Positions 8,532-17,529 of a stretch of 64,000 nucleotides of DNA are shown in pieces (position 1 is the stretch's first letter; the number at the start of each line of letters is the position of its first letter). Below the pieces are notes generated by a model. That model saw only the letters and a program-made list of their open reading frames with translations. It was not told where the DNA came from and did not search any database. The DNA is from JAWPMV01 sp039819665. Its GTDB lineage: Bacteria > Bacteroidota > Bacteroidia > J057. The translations under genes were made by a program, and so were the position numbers. Location of the stretch: assembly GCA_039819665.1 (NCBI GenBank), contig JBCBRM010000047.1, positions 1 to 64,000 of the forward strand, given 5' to 3'.

Positions 8532-10022
8532 ATGCGATATGAAGTTGCCGTTATAGGCGCTGGATTTGGGGGATTGGGAATGGGAATAAGATTGAAGAAA
8601 GCCGGCTACAATTCCTTTATAATATTTGAAAAAGCTTCGGAAGTTGGAGGCACCTGGCGAGAAAATCGTTATCCTGGTTGCGCTTGCGATGTACCGGCCA
8701 ATCTCTATTCATTTTCCTTTGCACAAAATCCCGAATGGAGCCGAAAATACGCTCGGCAGGGAGAAATTTTAGCCTACCTGAAAAAGACTACCCAAGATTT
8801 CAAGATGGATGAATACCTCCGCTACAATAGCGAGGTTAGTGAACTGAAATTTGACGAAAAAGAAGGGATTTGGCACCTCAAAACCCTGGATGGTTTTGCT
8901 TGTGAGGCCAAGGTCGTTGTTTCCGCAACGGGCCCCTTGAGCCGCCCTAATTTTCTCCACCTGAAAGGAGAAGCCAATTACAAAGGAGAATTATTTCATA
9001 CAGCAGAATGGGACGATAATTTCGATCCAAAAAGCAAGCGGATTGCAGTAGTAGGTACAGGTGCCAGTTCAATTCAAGCTATTCCTGAGCTTGCCAAAGA
9101 TGCTTCGCAGCTGTATGTTTTTCAGCGTAGTGCTCCCTGGATACTTCCGCGACCTGATAGGCGATTTTTTGCCTTTGAAAAGTGGATGAATAAATACATC
9201 CCCGGATTTCTGAATCTCAAACGTACCCTGCTGTATTGGAGGCTAGAGTCAAGTGTCAGTGGTTTTCTCAAAACTTCTTTCATGAATACCCTTGCGACCT
9301 TTGGAGCAAATGCCTTTCGAAAAAAGAGCATAAAAGATCCGGTATTACGAGCGAAAACTACTCCCAAATACAGATTGGGCTGTAAGCGGGTGCTTGTTTC
9401 TTCTGATTACTATCCAGCTTTACAGTTGGATCATGTGGATTTGATTGAAGCGACTGCCGAAGAGCTAAAGGAGAATAGTATTGTAGATAATCAAGGGCGT
9501 GAATACGAAGTAGATGCAATCGTAATGGCTACAGGTTTCATTGCGTCCGAGATCATGCTGGATATGAAAATTTATGGGAAAGGGCAGAAAGATCTGATTA
9601 AATCCTGGGAAAAAGATGGCCCGGAGGCTTATTATGGACTTTCTGTTAGTGGATTTCCCAATCTCTTCTTCCTACTAGGTCCCAATACAGGCCTTGGACA
9701 TAATTCCGTAGTACACATGATAGAATCTCAGGTGAATTATGTCATGGATTACCTGGAACTATTAAAAGAAAAGAACCTTCCTTATCTGGATGTTAAAGTT
9801 GATGTCCAGCAGGAACACAATAAGGACATCCAGGAAAAACTGGAGGATACGGTTTGGCAAAGTGGAGGTTGTGTGAGTTGGTATCAGACCTCTAAAGGAA
9901 AAAATACTACGCTCTGGCCCGGCTCTACCATTAAGTATCGAAAGCTTACAAAAAAGGTCCATGAGGAAGCCTATAATTGGGAAAGTCAGGAGGTAGCTGA
10001 AGAAAAAACTCCAGTTTCATAA
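8532..10022 (+). CDS. Flavin-containing monooxygenase, Baeyer-Villiger type
   Basis: A 496-residue enzyme from ATG 8532; the upstream TTG at 8502 adds ten residues ahead of the FAD fold and is less likely. The N-terminal GAGFGGLG loop binds FAD. YKGELFHTAEWD fits the Baeyer-Villiger fingerprint FxGxxxHxxxW(P/D) with Tyr for the first Phe. VVGTGASS is the NADPH-binding loop, and ATGF near residue 335 is the usual FMO signature. The family inserts oxygen next to ketones using NADPH and O2, and usually acts on cyclic ketones, steroids or long-chain substrates. No neighbour hints at the substrate; it stands alone with 132 bases upstream and 40 bases downstream. Confidence 0.85.
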   Translation: MRYEVAVIGAGFGGLGMGIRLKKAGYNSFIIFEKASEVGGTWRENRYPGCACDVPANLYSFSFAQNPEWSRKYARQGEILAYLKKTTQDFKMDEYLRYNSEVSELKFDEKEGIWHLKTLDGFACEAKVVVSATGPLSRPNFLHLKGEANYKGELFHTAEWDDNFDPKSKRIAVVGTGASSIQAIPELAKDASQLYVFQRSAPWILPRPDRRFFAFEKWMNKYIPGFLNLKRTLLYWRLESSVSGFLKTSFMNTLATFGANAFRKKSIKDPVLRAKTTPKYRLGCKRVLVSSDYYPALQLDHVDLIEATAEELKENSIVDNQGREYEVDAIVMATGFIASEIMLDMKIYGKGQKDLIKSWEKDGPEAYYGLSVSGFPNLFFLLGPNTGLGHNSVVHMIESQVNYVMDYLELLKEKNLPYLDVKVDVQQEHNKDIQEKLEDTVWQSGGCVSWYQTSKGKNTTLWPGSTIKYRKLTKKVHEEAYNWESQEVAEEKTPVS

Positions 10023-10062
10023 GCTAATTGTATAGCATCCTTCGTTTTTAAGAAAAACACCT

Positions 10063-10656
10063 ATGCGAACTATTCTTGTTTCTTGTATTTGCCTGTTTTT
10101 CTTATTAACTCTTCCCGAAGTCAAAGCCCAAACCCTGATTTATAAAGGGTATAAAGGCGATGATTACATTGGAGATATGATCGTTAAGCGTGAGGTTAAA
10201 GGGGATCAGGTTTTCTTTCGTTCTGATGCTCAACTGAATGTTCGTTTTCTTTTGAATTGGAAATTGCGCTTCTATTATGAAGCGGATTTCAAAAATGGTG
10301 ATCTTCGACGCTCTCTGGTTCAGGTCACCCGAGATGGAAAGTTACGGACAGAGGTAAAAGGAAAAAGAGAAGGCACGCATTTCAATTCGGATGTAGATGG
10401 CGATAAAGAAAGCCTCCAAATTTCTTCCATTGATTACTGTGTCCTCAACACCTACTTCAAACCTCCAAAAGGCCGCAAAAAGATATTCTCCGAACGCTGG
10501 GGTACTTGGCTCCAGGTGGTGGATCAAGGAAATGGTAAATACCTGCTCCAACCCCCAAATGGTAGCCACAATACCCTCATTTACAAAAATGGCATTTGCC
10601 AGGAGATGCAATTCAATCATACCATCGCCAAGGTGAGGTTTGTGCTAAAAGAATAA
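10063..10656 (+). CDS. Secreted protein resembling DUF6134 family
   Basis: A 197-residue exported protein with signal peptide ending at VKAQ (about residue 23). The mature part is beta-rich with a pattern of alternating strands (GDDYIGDMIVKREVKGDQVF, then FYYEADFKNGDLRRS), like the DUF6134 family of periplasmic proteins that often lie near lipid or redox enzymes. Family assignment is by overall pattern, not by a decisive motif. It starts 40 bases after the monooxygenase and may be co-transcribed with it. A perfect 12-base inverted repeat begins at its stop codon. Confidence 0.6.
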   Translation: MRTILVSCICLFFLLTLPEVKAQTLIYKGYKGDDYIGDMIVKREVKGDQVFFRSDAQLNVRFLLNWKLRFYYEADFKNGDLRRSLVQVTRDGKLRTEVKGKREGTHFNSDVDGDKESLQISSIDYCVLNTYFKPPKGRKKIFSERWGTWLQVVDQGNGKYLLQPPNGSHNTLIYKNGICQEMQFNHTIAKVRFVLKE

Positions 10657-10727
10657 AGAGGTGTTCTCGTGTTCTGGTGATTATCGGATTCAGACTTCGT
10701 ATGCGCATGAACTCAAGAACACCTCTT
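10656..10727. repeat. 12-base perfect inverted repeat with 48-base loop, possible dispersed palindromic element
   Basis: AAGAGGTGTTCT at 10656-10667 is matched exactly by AGAACACCTCTT at 10716-10727. The loop contains GTGTTCTGGTG and CGTATG, both close to parts of a second element at 43551-43667 (GTGTTCAGGTG, CGTATG, GAACACCT). No T-run follows, so it is not a standard terminator. The rest of the gap to 10846 shows no other structure. Confidence 0.55.
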
Positions 10728-10846
10728 CTCCCCCTACTCGCTTGCTAACACATTCATCACGCTTATTAAGCAATTTCTCATGTGCTGCAACTATAATACG
10801 GAAATGCTTGTATTTCATGCATAAGCCTTTGTAAAAAACCCGTATT

Positions 10847-11863
10847 ATGAAAGCATTTGTACTTAGAAACACAGCTGTCTTGCTCCTACTCTTAGTCTCT
10901 CAAGGTATCCTTAAAGCCCAGGGAATACGCATGATCCAAAGTGAGTATCATGCAGACAGCAGCTATTATGACATCTCAGAGATAGCTCCAGGCCGATTCT
11001 GGATGGCCGGAGAGAATGGACTACTCAACGAAATCGACGATGATGGGAATATTACTCGTATTCCTTTTCCAGAGCCAGATCTGGATATCCTGCGCATCGT
11101 TTCCAATGATGAAAAGGTTTTTGTAGGCACCAATCATGGCGGCCTGTTTAGTTATGACCTGCGCAGCAAAAAATGGCTAAAAGCCGTAGTTCCCGACAAT
11201 TTCGAGAAACGCTGCTTTTACGACCTGCTCTTATTGCCGGACCAAAATCGCCTAATGGTTTCCGGAGGACACCAGAAAATTGCCAAAGGCATCAAGACGG
11301 TTCCCTTGGGTTTCATCGCCAGTATCGATCTTGAGTTTTTTGAAGAACTCAATATTCATCAGAAAAATTCTTTGAGTTTTGTCTGGTCCCTCGAATATGC
11401 CGATGGAAATATTTACGCTGCCAGTTTTACCGGTAGAAGTACCAAAATCTTAAAAGCTTCAGAACTGGAGCTGGAATTCGAAAAACATAGCATAGTTCCG
11501 GGTCTGGTTCACCATCTGGAAGAAGCAGGTGGAAGTATCTTTTACAGTGGTACTGCTTCCTCTAAATATTCTCAACACGGTATTATCGGTATGCTAGGTG
11601 GACCTCAGGAAAAACTAGATGGATACGGATGTATATGGAGTATTAAGCGATTAGGAGGGGGCTGGGTTGGACTGAACTATTATGGAGATGTATTATTCCT
11701 GAATGAATCTCTGGAAGTAGATCGCCGTTTATCAGCAGCAAAAAATTCCATCTACGAATTCCAGCCAATCAGTGAGCATCAAGCTCTGATGGTAGGGCAT
11801 GGACAGAAATCCATGATGCTGGACCTGCACATGGACGACAATACATTAAGTGTAAAAAATTAG
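10847..11863 (+). CDS. Secreted beta-propeller-like protein of unknown function
   Basis: A 338-residue protein with a signal peptide (MKAFVLRNTAVLLLLLVSQG, cleaved near LKAQ). The mature part shows repeated short beta segments with Gly-Gly and Asp-Gly turns (GRFWMAGENGLLNEIDDDG, VFVGTNHGGLFSYDL, IYAASFTGRSTKIL), as in WD40/YncE-like or two-component-regulator propellers. No catalytic motif and no T9SS domain are visible. Its stop is two bases from the stop of the convergent nuoC. I do not recognise a named family. Confidence 0.65.
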   Translation: MKAFVLRNTAVLLLLLVSQGILKAQGIRMIQSEYHADSSYYDISEIAPGRFWMAGENGLLNEIDDDGNITRIPFPEPDLDILRIVSNDEKVFVGTNHGGLFSYDLRSKKWLKAVVPDNFEKRCFYDLLLLPDQNRLMVSGGHQKIAKGIKTVPLGFIASIDLEFFEELNIHQKNSLSFVWSLEYADGNIYAASFTGRSTKILKASELELEFEKHSIVPGLVHHLEEAGGSIFYSGTASSKYSQHGIIGMLGGPQEKLDGYGCIWSIKRLGGGWVGLNYYGDVLFLNESLEVDRRLSAAKNSIYEFQPISEHQALMVGHGQKSMMLDLHMDDNTLSVKN

Positions 11864-11864
11864 A

Positions 11865-12368
11865 TTATTTATATTCTTTGGGAGGATCTTTCTCCGGTAA
11901 TGGAATGGATCCGGGAATTCCCAGCAATGGGAATTCTTTCCTCAAAGGGTGCCATTGATAATCTTCCGGCATGAACATACGACGCATATCTGGATGATCA
12001 TTGAACTTGATCCCCATCATATCCCAAACCTCCCTTTCGTACCAATCCGCAGACTCCCATAATCCCGTAGCTGTATCCAGGCTGGGATCATCTTCTTCCA
12101 CCCGGCAGGAAACACGCATACGTCGACGTCCTTCAATATTTACCAGATTATAAGAAACTTCAAATCGCTTCTCATCTGTATAGTAATCACTACCTGTAAT
12201 ATCAGAAAGGAAATTAAATCCGAATTGATCTTTTAGTACTCTTAGCACTTCTACGATCTTCGTGGCATCTACTTCTACAGTAATCTCATTGGCATATCCG
12301 CGTACTTCAATGATATACTCCTGGAAGCTGCTCGACTTGATGGTGTCTAGGAAATTGTTTTCCGCCAT
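11865..12368 (-). CDS. nuoC: NADH-quinone oxidoreductase subunit C (complex I 30 kDa subunit)
   Basis: A 167-residue complete NuoC. The complex I 30 kDa signature is present from residue 111 (EREVWDMMGIKFNDHPDMRR), followed by WHPLRKEFPLLG. The subunit sits in the peripheral arm of respiratory complex I. The start overlaps the end of pyrE by 22 bases, implying translational coupling. No other nuo gene is in the window; the opposite side is a convergent secreted protein. NuoC is normally inside a nuoA-N cluster, so either this gene has moved or it is an extra copy. Confidence 0.9.
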   Translation of the reverse strand: MAENNFLDTIKSSSFQEYIIEVRGYANEITVEVDATKIVEVLRVLKDQFGFNFLSDITGSDYYTDEKRFEVSYNLVNIEGRRRMRVSCRVEEDDPSLDTATGLWESADWYEREVWDMMGIKFNDHPDMRRMFMPEDYQWHPLRKEFPLLGIPGSIPLPEKDPPKEYK

Positions 12369-12982
12369 TGCTCAGGGTCTTTTTGCCACTCAAGAATTGT
12401 GGCTTGTTCTTCGGGCTTAAGATAGTCAAAGTCCTCGGCTTTTTGCAACAATTCGGCCATATTTGTCAGGGAGTAGTACGGGCTTCCGGTACTTTTAAAA
12501 AGCTGAGTAGCCTGCGGAAATCCATAACTAAAGATCGCAATTGTACCTAAAACTTCAGCTCCACTTTCTTTAAGCGCATGCACTGCTTTGACACTACTGC
12601 CCCCGGTAGAAATCAAATCTTCAATCACCACATATTTCCCTCCTTCAGTTACCTGACCCTCTACCAAATTCTGCATACCATGGCCCTTTGCCTTTGAGCG
12701 AACATATACCATAGGTAGGTCCATTTCATCTGCGACCAAAGCCCCTAAAGCAATAGCTCCTGTAGCAACCCCTGCAATGGCTTCAGCTTCTGGGAATTTC
12801 TCACGGACCATCTTTACAAAGGAGGACTTAATGAAATTTCTCACTTCGGGGAAGGAAAGACTCAATCGATTGTCACAGTAAATAGGTGACTTCCATCCGG
12901 AGCTCCAGGTGAAAGGCTCGTTTACACTCAGCCTCACAGCTTTGATTTTAAGTAAATACTCTGCTATTTTGCTACTTTCCAC
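12347..12982 (-). CDS. pyrE: Orotate phosphoribosyltransferase
   Basis: Makes orotidine 5'-phosphate from orotate and PRPP in pyrimidine synthesis. I choose GTG 12982 as start (211 residues, the usual family length). The open frame extends to a TTG at 13072, but the extra 30 residues match nothing and would overlap the divergent Nudix gene by 59 bases. PFTWSSGWKSPIYCDNR (from residue 23) is the family N-terminal motif. VVIEDLISTGGSS at 118-130 is the PRPP-binding loop. A -7-like element (TAGTTTTG on the minus strand, 13007-13014) would place the transcript start just upstream of the GTG. The gene overlaps nuoC downstream. Confidence 0.92.
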   Translation of the reverse strand: MESSKIAEYLLKIKAVRLSVNEPFTWSSGWKSPIYCDNRLSLSFPEVRNFIKSSFVKMVREKFPEAEAIAGVATGAIALGALVADEMDLPMVYVRSKAKGHGMQNLVEGQVTEGGKYVVIEDLISTGGSSVKAVHALKESGAEVLGTIAIFSYGFPQATQLFKSTGSPYYSLTNMAELLQKAEDFDYLKPEEQATILEWQKDPEQWRKTIS

Positions 12983-13013
12983 GACTAAATATTGATGATT
13001 AGCGAGCAAAACT

Positions 13014-13715
13014 ATGAAAATATTTGCATTAAATCTCTCTATTGAATTTCTCAACCCAGAGAGCCAGCGCAATTATAATTTTGAATTGATCAGTCTGGAA
13101 GATCTGATGGGAATTTTGTTTAAAGGAACAGAATTTAACGACCAAAAACTCTATGTAAAAGGAGAGTATTCTGAAGAATTCATCCAACACGTTTTTGAAA
13201 TTCAAAAAAATAAGGTGTGGAGGGATATGGAATTAAACATTTCCTTTGTCTTTAAAAGTAAGGAACAGCAGGAAAGTTTTTGGGAAGACTTCAAGGAACT
13301 ATTTAAATCGGTCGATGCGGCAGGAGGACTTGTCCAAAATGAACGGGACGAATACCTCATGATTTACAACAGAAAGAAATGGACCCTTCCCAAAGGTCAT
13401 GTAGAATGGCAGGAACCTATTGAAGCAGCCGCTGAAAGAGAGGTTTTGGAAGAGACAGGGCTAAAAGAGGTCGAATTGAGGGAGCAAATGCCAGAGACTT
13501 TCCATACTTTCAAGAAGAAAAAAAGGTGGATTATGAAGACCACGTTTTGGTATAAAATGTATGCTTCCTCTGATCAGAAACTTACGCCTGAAACCGAAGA
13601 GGACATAGAAGATGTAAAATGGATGAGTAAAGAGGAGTGGATGAAGGTAGCTGCAGATAGCTATCCTTTAACCCGAGACCTCTTTGTACGTGAATTTACA
13701 AAAAGCCTGATCTGA
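13014..13715 (+). CDS. Nudix hydrolase
   Basis: A 233-residue protein with a perfect Nudix box at residues 128-150: Gly128, x5, Glu134, x7, then REVLEETGL. The box binds Mg2+ and hydrolyses a nucleoside diphosphate linked to another moiety. About 105 residues precede the Nudix fold, a form common in Bacteroidota where this gene lies divergent from pyrE, as here. The substrate cannot be read from the sequence. ATG start is 31 bases from the chosen pyrE start; the stop is two bases before the next gene. Confidence 0.88.
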   Translation: MKIFALNLSIEFLNPESQRNYNFELISLEDLMGILFKGTEFNDQKLYVKGEYSEEFIQHVFEIQKNKVWRDMELNISFVFKSKEQQESFWEDFKELFKSVDAAGGLVQNERDEYLMIYNRKKWTLPKGHVEWQEPIEAAAEREVLEETGLKEVELREQMPETFHTFKKKKRWIMKTTFWYKMYASSDQKLTPETEEDIEDVKWMSKEEWMKVAADSYPLTRDLFVREFTKSLI

Positions 13716-13717
13716 GT

Positions 13718-15661
13718 ATGCGGATTATCTTAATCTTTCTTACTACTACTTTATTATTCCCCTCTTTTCTTAGTGGTCAAATTGCCTTCTGGCAAAAGTA
13801 TTTTGGGGGCACCCATTATGATGCAGGCCAAAGGATTCTATGCCGTCCAGATGGGTCCCTTATCGTTGCGGGGAAAGTCCTGTCTCAGGATGGACATGTA
13901 GATGCCAACCATAGCGACAATGCAGATGTTTTTGTCGCCAGATTTGCCACACAGGGAAATTTTTTCTGGAAGAGTATAATTGGAGGTTCAGGAGAAGAAA
14001 ATTTGGAGGAATTTATTGAAACCAAAGACGGTGGATATCTGCTTGTCGGTTCTTCAAATTCTTCAGATGGAGACATTGGTAATAATAAAGGTGGTAATGA
14101 CGTCTGGATTGCTAAATTGGATATCAGGGGCAAAATAATGTGGAGCAAAACTTTTGGAGGCTCCGGGGATGATCGAGGTACAGCTGTAATTCAGTTGCCT
14201 GATGGAGGATATCTACTGGGTGGAGAGTCCAGTTCAGTAAATGGAGATATGCAATCTCAGCACCATGGAGGACTTGATAGCTGGGTTGCTAAATTGACCA
14301 GCCAGGGGCGTATACTTTGGGAGAAACATTATGGAGGAAGTGGAAATGAAAAGGTCAGTCGAATCCATCAATTGGGAGAAGAAGAATTTTTAATCCTGAA
14401 TTCTTCAGATTCCCGAGATTTTCAAGTGGCAGGAAATCTGGGCAAAAAGGACGCTTGGTTATTTAAAATTGATTATCAGGGAGAGATTACCTGGCAGATG
14501 AATATTGGCGGGGAAGATAATGACGACTTGCACGGTAGCATGGTGGATTCTGATGGGAATATTGTGATATCAGGTACCAGTTTTTCAAAAACCGGCATTA
14601 TGCTAAATCAGGCTGGGAAGGGAGACTGTTGGCTATTTAAACTAAATCCTGCTGGAGCAATACTCTGGAGCAGAACTTATGGTGGGCCTAAATCAGATGG
14701 AGCCAATACCATTCGCGAAGGCCTGGACGGAAATTATCTGCTTTGTGGGATTACTCGATCTCATATGGGAGATATCCCTCGAAATTCCGGTTACTATGAT
14801 GGATGGTTTGCCAAACTAGATAGAAATGGCGAGCCCCTCTGGTCAAGGACTATTGGATATGGAGGAAAAGATGCTCTTGTAGATATCATGGAATTGAGCG
14901 TTGGCGGCTATCTGGGAGTCGGATTTTCCCAGTTTTCTCCTGCAGACAATTTACAGGCCGGGCATAAAGGCATGTATGATATGTGGGTAGTCAATTTCGG
15001 TGATCCTCAAAAAGGTATGAAGGTACGGCCTTACAAAACTCCTCCAGTTCTAACTGGAACCGTAACTGATGTACACAATGGGCAAGGGCTGGAATCTGAA
15101 ATCATCCTCAGCAATACCAGAACGCTGGATTCTCTCAATTCTACCTTTTCCGATATAGATAGCGGTAAATTTTATACCCTCCTCCCCTCTTATGGCCTTG
15201 TAAGTATCAATGTTCAAAGCAAAGGGTATCTCTTCTACGGTCAGGATGTGAGCATGGATACTATTATTGACAAAACCATGATCAACCGGGATATTAAGCT
15301 GGAACCCATTCAGATTGGGAGCTCACTGATCCTGAAAAATATCAATTTCAATACAGGAAAATGGGATCTACTGCCCAGTTCCTATCCCGAATTAGAGCGG
15401 GTAGTCGACTTCCTGACGCTCAATCCCCGGGTAGTCATTCAGGTAAGTGGGCATACTGACAATACCGGAAATAAAGCCAAGAAAGTCGAGCTCTCAAATC
15501 GAAGGGCTCTGGCAGTAAAAGATTATCTGGTAGATCAGGGAATCAATTCCAATCGTCTCAAAGTAAAAGGATACGGTATGTATCGCCCCATTGCTTCGAA
15601 TAAGTCTGAAGCAGGCAGGAAGAAAAACCGTCGAGTGGAGTTTGAAGTGCTTGTGAAATAA
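13718..15661 (+). CDS. OmpA-family protein with N-terminal beta-propeller and carboxypeptidase-regulatory-like domain
   Basis: A 647-residue exported protein with a signal peptide (residues 1-20, ending LSGQ). Residues 20-425 hold about seven repeats of roughly 55 residues, each with a WxKxxGGSGxD strand and a DGGYLLxG strand (WSKTFGGSGDDRGTAVIQLP), a propeller-like array. Residues about 440-535 resemble the carboxypeptidase regulatory fold (LTGTVTDVHNGQGLESEIIL). Residues 535-647 are an OmpA-C peptidoglycan-binding domain (VSGHTDNTGN and the ELSNRRALAVKDYL helix). The order propeller, regulatory domain, OmpA-C is that of the T9SS component PorE minus its TPR part, so a PorE-like role linking surface machinery to peptidoglycan is possible but unproven. 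It follows the Nudix gene by two bases. Confidence 0.85.
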   Translation: MRIILIFLTTTLLFPSFLSGQIAFWQKYFGGTHYDAGQRILCRPDGSLIVAGKVLSQDGHVDANHSDNADVFVARFATQGNFFWKSIIGGSGEENLEEFIETKDGGYLLVGSSNSSDGDIGNNKGGNDVWIAKLDIRGKIMWSKTFGGSGDDRGTAVIQLPDGGYLLGGESSSVNGDMQSQHHGGLDSWVAKLTSQGRILWEKHYGGSGNEKVSRIHQLGEEEFLILNSSDSRDFQVAGNLGKKDAWLFKIDYQGEITWQMNIGGEDNDDLHGSMVDSDGNIVISGTSFSKTGIMLNQAGKGDCWLFKLNPAGAILWSRTYGGPKSDGANTIREGLDGNYLLCGITRSHMGDIPRNSGYYDGWFAKLDRNGEPLWSRTIGYGGKDALVDIMELSVGGYLGVGFSQFSPADNLQAGHKGMYDMWVVNFGDPQKGMKVRPYKTPPVLTGTVTDVHNGQGLESEIILSNTRTLDSLNSTFSDIDSGKFYTLLPSYGLVSINVQSKGYLFYGQDVSMDTIIDKTMINRDIKLEPIQIGSSLILKNINFNTGKWDLLPSSYPELERVVDFLTLNPRVVIQVSGHTDNTGNKAKKVELSNRRALAVKDYLVDQGINSNRLKVKGYGMYRPIASNKSEAGRKKNRRVEFEVLVK

Positions 15662-15684
15662 AAGGAAAATAGATTGAAGAATAC

Positions 15685-15761
15685 AGAACAAGGAATGGAG
15701 ATTGAGGAAGTACTTATCTATTCCCTTTTTACTTTTTTGTTCCTTGTTCCTTGTTCCTTGT
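15685..15761. repeat. Heptamer direct repeat (TTGTTCC x3.6) with an inverted partner
   Basis: TTGTTCC is repeated at 15737, 15744 and 15751, then a partial TTGT. GAACAAGGAA at 15686-15695 is complementary to the repeat and could pair into a hairpin. It lies between two convergent genes, so a role in RNA 3'-end structure is possible. No T-run follows. Confidence 0.6.
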
Positions 15762-15784
15762 ACTTCAAATCCCCTCTCCCCGCT

Positions 15785-16510
15785 TTATTTAAACAGATCA
15801 GTAAAGCTAAAAAAGCCTTTCTTCCCCTGCATCCATTCCGCTGCAATAACCGCTCCCAGCGCAAATCCTCTGCGGTTGTGTGCTTTATGCTCTATGCTGA
15901 TTTCATCGATTGCAGAAGTGTAGGACACCTTATGCCTACCAATAATTTCCCCTGCACGAATATAGCCTACAGATAGCTCATCCGCTTCAGGGGAGCGATT
16001 TAAGAGAGCATCGGTAGCAATATGACTCTTTCTATCCAATCCATCTAATACTTGCTTACTGAGGCTCACAGCCGTTCCACTCGGAGCATCAGCCTTATAG
16101 CGATGGTGCTGTTCCTCAATAAACACATCGTATTCTGGATATTGATTCATCAGGTCTGCCAGCTTTTGATTTAGCAGAAAAAGGACATTCACCCCTACAG
16201 AAAAATTAGAACTATACATAACGCTGGCTCCTGCTTCATTTGTCATACTTTCCACCTCTCCTAATCTTTCGTACCAACCTGTAGTACCCGTAATAAAGGG
16301 AATACTCAGTTTGAGCACTTTCTGGAGGTTAGGAAAAAATGCATCCGGATGGGTAAACTCAATGATTGCATCCACCTCTTCTGGGGTCAATCTATCCAGC
16401 TCATCCATATTGTCTTTATCGATTCTTGCTACGATTTCATGTCTCCTATCCTGAGCTTCAACTTCTATGGCCTTGCCCATTTTCCCATATCCCAATAATG
16501 CCAGTTTCAT
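15785..16510 (-). CDS. dapB: 4-hydroxy-tetrahydrodipicolinate reductase
   Basis: The second committed enzyme of the diaminopimelate/lysine pathway; it reduces HTPA with NAD(P)H in the cytoplasm. I choose ATG 16510 (241 residues) because MKLALLGYGKMG is the expected dinucleotide-binding start; the frame opens 14 codons earlier. GYGKMG at 7-12 binds the cofactor, TGTTGW at 74-79 is conserved, and EEQHHRYKADAPSGTA at 132-147 is the catalytic signature with His135/His136 and Lys139. It follows the DUF5683 gene, the usual Bacteroidota order parB-DUF5683-dapB. Confidence 0.93.
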   Translation of the reverse strand: MKLALLGYGKMGKAIEVEAQDRRHEIVARIDKDNMDELDRLTPEEVDAIIEFTHPDAFFPNLQKVLKLSIPFITGTTGWYERLGEVESMTNEAGASVMYSSNFSVGVNVLFLLNQKLADLMNQYPEYDVFIEEQHHRYKADAPSGTAVSLSKQVLDGLDRKSHIATDALLNRSPEADELSVGYIRAGEIIGRHKVSYTSAIDEISIEHKAHNRRGFALGAVIAAEWMQGKKGFFSFTDLFK

Positions 16511-16578
16511 ATACTTATTATTTGTTTCTGCCTTCCTCTTGAAGGAGGGCAAAAATAAAACAATTTTAGAAGTACTTC

Positions 16579-17391
16579 CTAGAATTTGAATTGGAAGGAT
16601 AGGCCAGGATAAAAAACTGTCCCACCTAAACCTGTATTGAGCTGAAGCATATCAGGAAGGACTTTCATACTCAGGTCCTCAGACACATCAAAGCCTCTTA
16701 GGTGGGCATGCACATAAGCCTCCGCTATCTGAACTACGTGCCAACCAGCAAGGAGAAGGTAGGCATTGTCCCTGCGACTCCTGTATTGATTACGCTGAGT
16801 TCTCAAACCTTCCGCATCAAAACGGGCACTCAATTCCGAATCCTCATTCCCTTCGATCCCATCAATCGCCAACAGATAGGCCGTACCAAAACGTCGGTAC
16901 CTTACATTATTAAAATTGATCCACCAGACAAAGCCTCCATAACCTGCATAGAAAATGGGAATCTTCCAGTAAGACTGATTATAGGCCTGTCCCCAACCCG
17001 GAAAAATCGCACTCCTTTGCCAGGCTACTGCAGGATCATAAGGAGGCGGATTAGGTTGCTTGGTAAATCCTTTGGGATAAGGAATATTCACATCGTTTTC
17101 CCTCCAGGGGATTTTGATAGTCAGTCGATACTTTTCATTGACTTCCTTGATCTCAGGCAAGTTGTCTTTTATGGCAGAGGCACTCTTATTGAAAAATTTA
17201 TCTTCTGGCTTTTTCGACTTATCTCCGAGATATTCAATTTCCAGGGGAATAGGTTTAACAGGATATTTAGTCTTATACAGGATTTGAGGGATTTCCCTGG
17301 GGATTCGAATTTCCAATTTGTTGATCTCCTGTGCAGGTAATTCCAGGGCAAAAAGAAATGGAATAAGAATCAGGAGGGATTTCCTGAGCAA
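16579..17391 (-). CDS. DUF5683 membrane-associated protein
   Basis: A 270-residue protein with a signal peptide ending at LPAQ (about residue 21). The only start codon between the upstream stop and the signal peptide is TTG at 17391. Residues about 95-270 are DUF5683: SAIFPGWGQAYNQSYWKIPI followed by membrane-prone segments and RRDNAYLLLAGWHVVQIAEA. The role is unknown; the family recurs between parB and dapB in Bacteroidota, as here, which suggests an old conserved operon linking envelope and chromosome functions. A 212-codon antisense frame lies inside it and is a shadow. Confidence 0.8.
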   Translation of the reverse strand: MLRKSLLILIPFLFALELPAQEINKLEIRIPREIPQILYKTKYPVKPIPLEIEYLGDKSKKPEDKFFNKSASAIKDNLPEIKEVNEKYRLTIKIPWRENDVNIPYPKGFTKQPNPPPYDPAVAWQRSAIFPGWGQAYNQSYWKIPIFYAGYGGFVWWINFNNVRYRRFGTAYLLAIDGIEGNEDSELSARFDAEGLRTQRNQYRSRRDNAYLLLAGWHVVQIAEAYVHAHLRGFDVSEDLSMKVLPDMLQLNTGLGGTVFYPGLSFQFKF

Positions 17392-17529
17392 TTGAAAAGC
17401 GCTATGTAAGAAAAGATTTGCTATGGATCTCTTATTTATACCAAAGAGTGTATTCCAAACAATTAAAAGGTTGTAAGGTAGAGCAAATTTGATAAAAATT
17501 TGGATTAATTACCGAAGAATCAGACAAAC

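Noticed and set aside
15674..15976. Plus-strand frame of 100 codons near dapB
   Set aside because: Overlaps the 3' part of dapB in antisense and starts in the heptamer repeat region.
16702..17340. 212-codon plus-strand open frame
   Set aside because: It is fully antisense to the DUF5683 gene, has no signal or domain pattern and no promoter.
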